Origin: Hygrocybe punicea
Lineage: Eukaryota; Basidiomycota; Agaricomycetes; Agaricales; Hygrophoraceae
Assembly (NCBI GenBank): GCA_963556145.1
Contig: OY744464.1
Coordinates: 6,076,001-6,140,000, forward strand
Direction of reading: 5' to 3'
Length of the DNA stretch: 64,000 nt
Each line of letters starts with the position of its first letter. Position 1 is the stretch's first letter. Positions 56,822-64,000 of the stretch are shown one piece after another. The notes beneath the pieces are model-generated. The model did no database searches, was not told where the DNA came from, and saw only the letters and a program-made list of their open reading frames with translations. The translations under genes and the position numbers were made by a program.

Positions 56822-56969
56822 TGGAGTCAGTCGGAGGGTCCCTCAGGATCGCAAGAGGGAGAAGGCTGCTCAAAGGCTAAGATGGATCTGTCTACTACAT
56901 CCAAAAGGCTACTAACTACGACAAACCATGGGAACTCTATCACGTGATTGTCCAGGCACAACTACTACA
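56822..56969 (-). repeat. LTR, 5' copy (element on minus strand)
   Basis: 148 bp, same as the 3' copy with about five substitutions (for example CATCCAAAAGG against CATCCCAAAGG). GCAG follows at 56970. Confidence 0.85.
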
Positions 56970-59680
56970 GCAGCGGCGAATGCGAGCATTGAACTCTCGA
57001 CGAAGCTCCTTGGTATCAAAAGCAGGACATGTCTTCTAGCTAAATGCACAAAGCTTGTCACCAAGCACCATGGTTTCTGTTTCCATGACCTCCAGAGTTA
57101 GATCATTGTGTAGGTGCAATTTTGCCAGTCCATGCCAATGCGCCATGACAAAAAGTAATTCCAAAACTGCACGGTTATGTGGTTCTGGTAGAAGTCCGTC
57201 AAAAACTGGAATGGCACACTTGATAAACAATGAATTACATGAGACTCCGAAATCATATTCGAGTTTGAAACAAACCTGTAAAAGATTCTCAAAATTATGA
57301 GCCGCCATCTTTTTCATTTCGGAACAATTTGTCGAGAACCGTCTAATTGTGTCCCTGCCAAACGATGGAACTTCCCGATAGCTTTTATCTTAAAGGTTAG
57401 ATGGTGGTAAGCGACAACAAAAATATACTTGCCGGTGATCCAATTCAACAAGAAGTCCTTCATCAACTGACTGAAGGATTAGAATGAGGTGAATGAAAAG
57501 GGCTCTCCATGAGCCTATTTCAAATTCATGCAACAAATCCGGGAGTAGCGATGAGTATATGTTAAAAGAAAAAGAAGATAGCCTGCTGGAGAAGGCGTTC
57601 TAAAGGTACTTGTTGTCATCAACCGCCAACAGCAAAATTTAGGATGAGCCACATACCACAGTTGGGACTAACGACATTTCCTTAAGTAAGTTTTCAACCG
57701 CAGCACTGTTTACTTGAGGGTTCTTTTCATAAATGAGTTTTTGGGCAGCCAAAACCTTAGCGTGGACTTGGTTATTGTCTGTATGAGCCATCGTGACTCG
57801 CTGCCACATATCCCTGGCCATTCCCAGATTATGGATGTGATCGATCGGGATTAAGCAGCGTGGACATGGACAGTTCCCAAGGTTTCGAATAGCTGCGATT
57901 AGAATTCTGTCAAGGATTGAGTATGAGTTCAATGCTCAAAAGGCAGAACAGCCAGTTCAATCACTTTTCTCAGTAGTCCGCAGAGTAAGTGAATATCCTG
58001 GGGTAGAATCGCCGTTTAACACTGTCATAGCAAAGGATCACAATACCCTGCTTCCAGGCTTCAATAAAATCATCATCAAGGAGTATTTTCCATTGCTCGT
58101 GCATAAGTTTGTGGTAACAGTGAGTCATGAGTGGTGGGCTCGGGGCTTTTCCTCCAGCTGTCTGCATGGTAGCAAAGTCCTTGAAAGCATCTGGGAGCTG
58201 TAACAAGTGTTATTAATCAAGAAAGCAGTGTGAAAAGAGTAAGAGGTTCACTTTCTGAAAGTAAGCCACATGTTCACACAGATGGCAGGACAGCTTGCAT
58301 CTGCGATACTTCGATTCATTCCCGAAGAACATATACAGTGGCCACAGTTTGGCATTACTGAACGCTGTAAGATGTGTGGTATCCGACCAGAACATCAATG
58401 CCACGATAACCCTTGGAAGTTCGCATGCGGGCTCCCCAGGTGAGTCTTGTAGTTCCTGGTGGGCCTCGATGAACACAGGCGAAGCGTACAATTCACCTTG
58501 AACTTGAATTGGGTCCCGGGCGTTCTCTGGTTGCCAAGCCAGCTCATATGGTTCGAAGTGAAAGTGGTGAGGGTCACTGAGACCACGTATTTTCTCCCGA
58601 ATACCCGAAACCAAGCTCTTGTGATAAAAATTTCCCACCACATAGTCTCGTGGGCCAGCGTGAGGCTCAGAGGGTACACCATGACGAAGCTGATATGGAA
58701 CTGAAATGGTGATGGGTGTTTGTGTCCAGCCGGCACCCTCATCCAACCACTCCCCTTCATCTTCCATGGCAAGCTCCTCGTTGATCCGACCCCATTTAAC
58801 ATTGTGAACATCCGCCGGCCGAAACTCAGGATCACCGACAATCTCAATCAGTTCATGAAAGCTCGCTTGTGACTTCTGCACCCCGCCATTCCAGAACCAG
58901 TCCCCTAAACGGAACGCACTATGATTTGGATATGGGTAGAATGGTTGGGAGGCGGAGGGATTGGTACGAGTAGAGATGTTCGATAGATCGTGTAATGAGA
59001 TATGTTCCTCAGGATTGTATGGCGCCATCCCCTCAGTATGATACTGACGTGACGATCCAAATATATTCCGTGTGGTTGTGAAAATATGGCGGAGACAGGA
59101 TACAGCATGCCCAGCTAGTGACGGGCTGATCCTTCCGGGCAAATGGCCTGTCGATGTTGGTGGTTGGACGTCTGGAGATGCAATGAGCTGTGTAACTTGG
59201 GCTGGAGGGAGAGGCGGCGGCGGCTGAGGGAGAACATCTCTGAACCGCAGAGGAGGCTGACAGTCAAGCCTACGAGTCCATGGTCTACGCTCCATCATCG
59301 ACAAATGCAAATCCCCCAAGGCATTTTCAGAATCTTCAGCGGCGCTAGTAGGCTATACATTGAATGCATTCAATTACATTGACTTGAAAAAATGAGATAT
59401 TAGGCCGAACCGCGACTGTGTCCTGTGTTGTAGGAGATTGTAAGGGAATCAAACCAGCCAATGAATGCTGGCAGGTTATGGCCTGAACTGGTTCTACTCG
59501 GCGTCGTTTCCTTCCCACCCACATCTCTTTGGCTTTATCCAAGGCACTAGACAAACGCATCTTGGATTTATTACACGTACGCTTGTGTTTACTGAATGCA
59601 TTCAGTTGCACAAAGGATCTGCCACATAGACAAGTCTGGCCTCCTTTACTTTCCACAGCGCTCCACCCGGAGGATTGCAT

Positions 59681-60521
59681 AGTCTTTCACCTGATGAAAT
59701 GAGGTGAGCTTATTGAGAGCCTTCAGGGGTTAATGGAAACATAGCCATGACTGCTTACCAGGAGTGCAAGTGACCTGAAAACCGAGGAATTAACACACTT
59801 TGGCAAGTGTCTCACTATTGGTTTTGGTAGGTCGAAGGGAATGTCTCAACAGCAGCAGCAAACGCGCTGCGAGGTCTGGCCCAGAAAATCTTCAATGAAG
59901 TCTCAACAGCAGCGATAAATGCGCTGCGAGGCTAGAGTGGGATCTTGACAGGATCTCAACAGTGGTGACTTCACTGATGGTTTTGGCAGGTCCAAGGGAA
60001 CAAGCGGCAAGCAAACGCGCTGTGAGGTCTGGGAAAGTCTTGAAGTGTCTCAAAAGCGGCAACTTCAAGTTGAACTTTGTTCAACAAACATGCTGAGGCG
60101 AGGCGGTAAGTGATGACTCATCCAAGTCACAGTGACCTTCAAGTTGGAATCGAGCACATGATCTCAAGTGAATAAACGTGATTGGCTCTCACTTCAAGTT
60201 CAAGTTATTCACGTCACGGTTTTGCAAGTCGCCAGAGGCTCCTTCCCTGCAGCACATGTTCCAAGGCTCACCATACTATAAACGCGAACTCTGGAATTGG
60301 AAGGAATTGCATATGTAAGGTATGACTTGAAAACCTGCGAATAACCACAATGACTCGGATACATTAGGTTGAACTTGAATGGCCAGAACTGGGATGGGAT
60401 TTTTCTGAGTCTGAGTCAGACTCAGATCCATCAGAGAGAATCGTGCACACACGACTTGAACATGAAGGGCCTGCCTGGTAGACTCCAGTTGAAGGTGGTT
60501 CAGCCTAATGAAGAAAATTCT
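59681..60521. repeat. Upstream of Plavaka: interspersed GCGA motif, cluster 2
   Basis: Copies of the motif near 59848 (CTCAACAGCAGCAGCAAACG), 59908 and 60008, with weaker echoes at 59955 and 60050. Repeated words CAAGTTCAAGTT, GGTTTTGGTAGGTC and GGTTTTGGCAGGTC also occur. No gene. Confidence 0.5.
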
Positions 60522-61399
60522 CTAAATCTTGACACAACTATCAACCTCCTCAACCTCCCTCTCTGCCTCCACGAGTTCCTGACGTAATATTCCGACTTGC
60601 TCCTCGACTAAACGCAAGTGATGTTTGGCAACACGCTTCCGAGCATGGCATTGCAACTTTTTGCTATCAACAAGCTCCACGATCCTCATGATGTTCTCGT
60701 TGTCGCAAAGGTGGTGGGGTATTGAATCCATTGTGATGTAGTGCTAACAACTACTATTGAGTGGAACTGTCATAATAGAAGTGATATTTGCATACATCAC
60801 TGGCATGGGCCTGATTGGGAATATTTGGTGGGCTATCTTGCCCTTTGGACCCCAAACTTGAGGGGGACTCGGAAGCTTGGGAGATCACTGGTAATCGAGG
60901 CTCTGTTGGCCTCTGGTCTCGGGGGGTTTCTATGGGTGGCTTAGGCTCTGCCTCAGGCTGTCCCATATCTGTCGTGGATGAGTTGACATTGTGATCGTTG
61001 GGGGCTTGAACGTTGTCTGAACTTGAATCGCCATCATGGTTTGGGTGACTTGGATTCTATCAAGTCATCAATTTGAACAGCATTCTGCTTGTCAAGGCCA
61101 ATACTGTTCACATACAGAGAGTGTGTGTTTTTCTCCCGTGTGGGAGTATCAGACGAGACATCAGGACCTTTGAGTTCTAAGGTCAGGACTGGCAGCAAGT
61201 GAGGCAGGGATTCCGAATGTAGTTCTGATTGTGAATTGATAGTGGATGGGTGTGTTATTTGCCGGGGTGCTGGTTCGGAACCAGCTGGGTCACCGTCCGT
61301 AGACCTAAAGAAGTCAGCAATGTTTCTAAAAAATGAACGCCATCTTGTGTTCATACTGGTGCGTTGTGGCATCATGGTAGAACACCCCAGTGAGATCAA
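60522..61399 (-). CDS. Unassigned minus-strand exons, coiled-coil-like
   Basis: From 61399: MISLGCSTMMPQRTSMNTRW, polar and low complexity, to about 61034; then a Pro-rich stretch at 60966-60760; then 60731-60522 MDSIPHHLCDNENIMRIVEL ... RLVEEQVGILRQELVEAERE, a likely coiled coil. Whether these are exons of one gene is not known. No family recognised. Confidence 0.25.
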
Positions 61400-61859
61400 T
61401 CAACTTGAACTTCGAATCAAACTTGAATTAGTCACTAATCATTGATATCAAATTCAAGTTGAGCCGGGGTGTCCAGCATGGTGCCCAATTGATTTCACCA
61501 CGAAAATACACGAACATGTTAAGCAGCCGGGGAAAGGGACATAACTCAGGGGTGAGGCTGGCTCCCTGAAAAATGGGGAGAGCCTCTTGGAGAAATGGAG
61601 TGAAACTTTTTACTACTAGTAGTACTGTGACTCGGACTGTGCCAGTGTCATACTAAGTACTACGTAGTCATTCATACTACTCGAAAGCAAATGCGCAAGT
61701 ACAATTTTTACTACCGTGACATCAACAATTGCCAGTGACTGAAACTCAGGTCTCAGGCTCTGACTCGGATACCTCAGATGGGAGAGTGAGAGGTTGAATT
61801 TCGGCAAACCATCTATGTTAAAGCTTCAGTCCAATGCAAAGATCTGTTGAAGTGGGGGT
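61400..61859. other. Spacer without gene
   Basis: No supported frame; a small palindrome TACTACTAGTAGTA lies at about 61611-61624. Confidence 0.35.
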
Positions 61860-63058
61860 GCTTACACTATTCCAGGCAAGCAAGCTCTTGAAGATAATGT
61901 TGAAGATCCTGGGTGATGTGGCCACCCATGTCATTGAAGAACCATTCGTCACCGGTATTGTAGTGGGTTTTGTGCTGTTTTCCATGCCTGAATTCTAATA
62001 TAACATGTCAAGCCTGGTAGTCCATTCAACCAAATAAAAATTTCAACAGCAAAAAAATCACATACCGCCATAATGCTCATACAGTGTGATGAGACTGATG
62101 ACCCTCCTTCCCATGAAAGTTCCGACTTCAAAGATGGGTAGCGTGAGACTACTTCAAACATTCTTCGAGCAATTGAATTCTTGGCATAATAAAAAGTTTC
62201 TCAGTGTAACATCAGTGCAACAAGGTTGCTGAACGGAACAGGGCCCTACAAAAAATTCAGTATAATAGGCGGGCAGGTTAAACAACACACCATCTGGGGA
62301 TTCCAGTGTGCAAATCTATTGCCGTCAATCCAGAAGTTGACCAAATGGATATTGGTTTCTTCGTCGTTGTCGTCATGAAGGCCATAGAACCGGGCTAATT
62401 TGCGAGCTTCATATCGTACAAAGTTCCGATACGCAATCACGGCATCTATTAGCCATTGCGTGATAATGTTGAAGTATCCTGACACCAATTCTTATATTTC
62501 AAGTGTTAGATGTCCCCACTCAGTTGAAATTATAAGAAACTGACCAAGCTCGGCAGTGGCCTCCCTTGATGAATGTGCTGTGGAAATCATGTGAATGGCC
62601 TGATATGCAAATGGGAGGAGGTTGGGTAATTCGTTGTCATTCGGCCAATGCAGGTTCTGGGATCGGAAAGCCAGGGAGACAGTCGTCGACTTTATATCTG
62701 GTAAAATAGATCCCCAAAGCGTGAACTCGCGAGTGAACATGTCCTGACTGACACATTCGGTTGGGACTGAGGGTGCAGGTCGGCCATCGCGCAGCAGTTG
62801 CTCAATTCGGTTAGCTGTTAAGGTAAGATCTCTCAATTGGGTTGAGAAATCAGGGCTGGGCTCTGTCATGAGAGTCGTGCTACCGTACGGGGTAAAGTCA
62901 TCATCGGGCCCGTTAGACGTCGCAGCTGAAACAATGGTGTCTAGGGACGATTCAGGGAGAACTAGATTGGCGGAGGTGAATCTGGCCGAAATTTCAGGAG
63001 AAAATAGCCAAGAAAATTGGTGGAGGTCCTCATCATTGGGAACAAACCTGGGATCCAT
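61860..63058 (-). CDS. Hypothetical multi-exon protein
   Basis: From ATG 63058: MDPRFVPNDEDLHQFSWLFS, DLTLTANRIEQLLRDGRPAP and LPFAYQAIHMISTAHSSREA, up to a GTTTCT donor at about 62545. The next exon is FNIITQWLIDAVIAYRNFVR with NIHLVNFWIDGNRFAHWNPQ (about 62300-62475). Later exons are RMFEVVSRYPSLKSELSWEG and GDEWFFNDMGGHITQDLQHY, ending about 61860-61870. Exons are in one orientation with plausible introns, and composition is protein-like throughout, so a real gene is likely; function unknown. Its closeness to the Plavaka gene on the same strand could mean it is cargo. Confidence 0.45.
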
Positions 63059-64000
63059 GCTTTGTGTGTATAGGAAGGATGGCGGGAGACAAAAAGATAT
63101 CCATCATTATGTGAGGGTTAGGATTAACCTTCCCACAGAGCACCTCATTCCGAACTCCTGAACTCAGATGAGACATAAGCGGTTGATCCACCGGAAAACT
63201 GTGAAGAAGACTGGATTAAATGGTGAGAAGTATTGCCAGTCAAGAGCAGTGGTGACTCATGGCATCAGGAGGATGGGATTATAAATGATTAAATTCAAAT
63301 AAGTTGTTGACGACGTAGGAGTCCAACTGGTGAACTCAGGGAGATGAGCAGTGGTAAGAGAATGAAGCTCAATGGCTGCGATGAACGCGCCACGATGAAA
63401 GGACAGGTGTATGGGCGACAGCACGGGAGACTGGGGAACTTGGGAAGACGAGCAGTGGTAAGTAAACTATGCTCAATGGCTGCAATGAACGCGCCGCGAG
63501 GAACTCAGACAACGGCAAGCAAGTGGGAAGCGTTGTTAATGACGTAGGAGTCCAACTGGTGAACTTAGGGAGATCATGATGAGTGAGAGAATTAAGCTCA
63601 ATGGCTGCGATGATCACGCCGCGATGCAGTGACAGGCCGAAGGTGGGTGGCAGTGGATTTTGGCGATGGAGGCAATGTGTCAACAGCTGCGACTTGGGCT
63701 CAACGAGTTGAACAATGGCCCGGGATGCCTCGCCGCATAAGTTCAGTGGGACTCGGACCACTTGTTGACTTTTGATTCGGAGCTTGAACTCAAGCCCAAC
63801 TTTTGAACTTGTAGCGCTTCAAGCTTTTCAAGACTTACCTGGCCTCGCAGCGCATTCATCGCTGCTGTTGAACATTTCCCTGGAATCGCAGCACATTTGT
63901 CGCCGCTGTTGAAGACTTTCCCGCATTTGCCGCCGCTGCTCCGGCACACGTCATCTGGTTGTCCATCCGTTCACTTCCCACCGACCTCAAGATGACCTCC
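63059..64000. repeat. End of window: interspersed GCGA motif, cluster 3
   Basis: Plus-strand copies near 63368, 63473, 63598 and 63680 (CTCAATGGCTGCGATGAACG type) and minus-strand copies near 63842, 63888 and 63915. The plus copies are embedded in a larger repeat with GACGTAGGAGTCCAACTGGT (about 63314 and 63542). No gene is supported; translated frames here just read through the motif. Confidence 0.5.

Larger units (their letters stand above)
53856..56969 (-). mobile_element. Non-autonomous LTR element, 3.1 kb, in the Plavaka gene
   Basis: Two 148-bp direct repeats, 53856-54003 and 56822-56969, begin TGGAGTC and end CTACTACA (TG...CA on both strands) and differ at about five positions. GCAG flanks both sides (53852-53855 and 56970-56973). 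Removing the element and one GCAG restores the Plavaka frame across the join (ARIRRC then NIQTS). A purine tract AAGAGGGGGGCACT lies immediately before the left LTR when read on minus, so transcription is minus. A primer-site candidate TGGTGATGAGAGTGGATTC lies at 56801-56819. The 2.8-kb interior encodes one long ORF but no protease, RT, RNase H or integrase, so it depends on another element. Confidence 0.85.
52254..59680 (-). pseudogene. Plavaka-type transposase, interrupted by an LTR element
   Basis: From ATG 59680: MQSSGWSAVESKGGQTCLCG and CGRSFVQLNAFSKHKRTC (C2H2-like finger). Then RFRDVLPQPPPPLPPAQV, PYPNHSAFRLGDWFWNGGVQ, DDT-type acidic positions within ALMFWSDTTHLTAFSNAKLW, GNESKYRRCKLSCHLCEHVA, GKAPSPPLMTHCYHKLMHEQ, RRFYPRIFTYSADY followed by TGA 57970-57972, CPCPRCLIPIDHIHNLGMAR, LHEFEIGSWRALFIHLILIL and AIPVFDGLLPEPHN. 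Then the LTR insertion at 53856-56969; the frame resumes NIQTSAHKHGRRVNLN, KTFNLDTYKLHSHGDYVTTI, PKLKDHILPCI, RFNYTTYDVRRGQDVVNP, MEFLWVRWF, GCHIIPAFASGR, FVNRDMLMRYHWGLGIGH, TGA 52422-52424, and an acidic end at 52254. This is the characteristic order of Plavaka (CMC) transposases of Agaricomycetes. Dead as it stands. Confidence 0.85.

Noticed and set aside
1..64000. tRNA, rRNA or CRISPR array
   Set aside because: No cloverleaf, rRNA-like block or regular repeat-spacer array was seen by eye; a covariance-model scan would be needed to exclude a tRNA.

Overview
This window looks like nuclear DNA of an Agaricomycete (mushroom-forming basidiomycete). The main reasons are short introns of about 50 nt with GT-AG ends inside most recognisable genes, and a repertoire of transposon proteins typical of that group: Tnp2/CACTA transposase, Plavaka transposase, DUF6698 protein, and Ulp1-linked large proteins. 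No rRNA, tRNA or CRISPR array was recognised. All family names come from memory of the families; no database search was run.

Layout. 1-5.7 kb: the tail of an Ulp1-type protease, then two multi-exon transposon-associated genes on the plus strand. 6.06-6.72 kb: a MITE. 8.55-10.17 kb: a broken secreted glycosidase-like gene on the minus strand. 11,296-33,422: a 22-kb block bounded by two near-identical inverted arms of 4.37 kb and flanked by a 3-bp direct repeat (CTA). It behaves like one composite CACTA element. It holds one nearly full-length Tnp2 transposase (plus), one deleted transposase (minus), a third partial copy, two copies of an accessory gene, a PIF/Harbinger element with its Myb-like partner, a small membrane-protein ORF and a hAT-type MITE. 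34.1-36.5 kb: a probable host gene of the DUF4139/MuiA type, with frameshifts.

36.7-42.2 kb: a nest of hAT-like non-autonomous elements, several with perfect 8-bp target duplications and two with very long CAG/CAA triplet tracts. 42.3-47.5 kb: a dead tyrosine-recombinase retrotransposon (DIRS/Ngaro-like: Gag-like, RT-RNase H, recombinase), itself split by a MITE. 48.3-50.8 kb: a divergent pair, a DUF6698 protein (minus) and a CCLC-motif protein (plus). 52.25-59.7 kb: a Plavaka transposase (minus) interrupted by a 3.1-kb non-autonomous LTR element that carries a 420-residue Thr/Pro/Ser-rich ORF and is itself hit by a MITE. 59.7-64 kb: unassigned ORFs and clusters of a short interspersed GC-rich motif.

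Themes. Most of the window is nested mobile DNA, and insertion order can be read from target duplications. Many transposon frames are closed by a single in-frame TGA where CGA (Arg) would fit, as expected from CpG deamination. Several other genes are broken by 1-nt shifts, often at homopolymers, which could be decay or uncorrected sequencing error.
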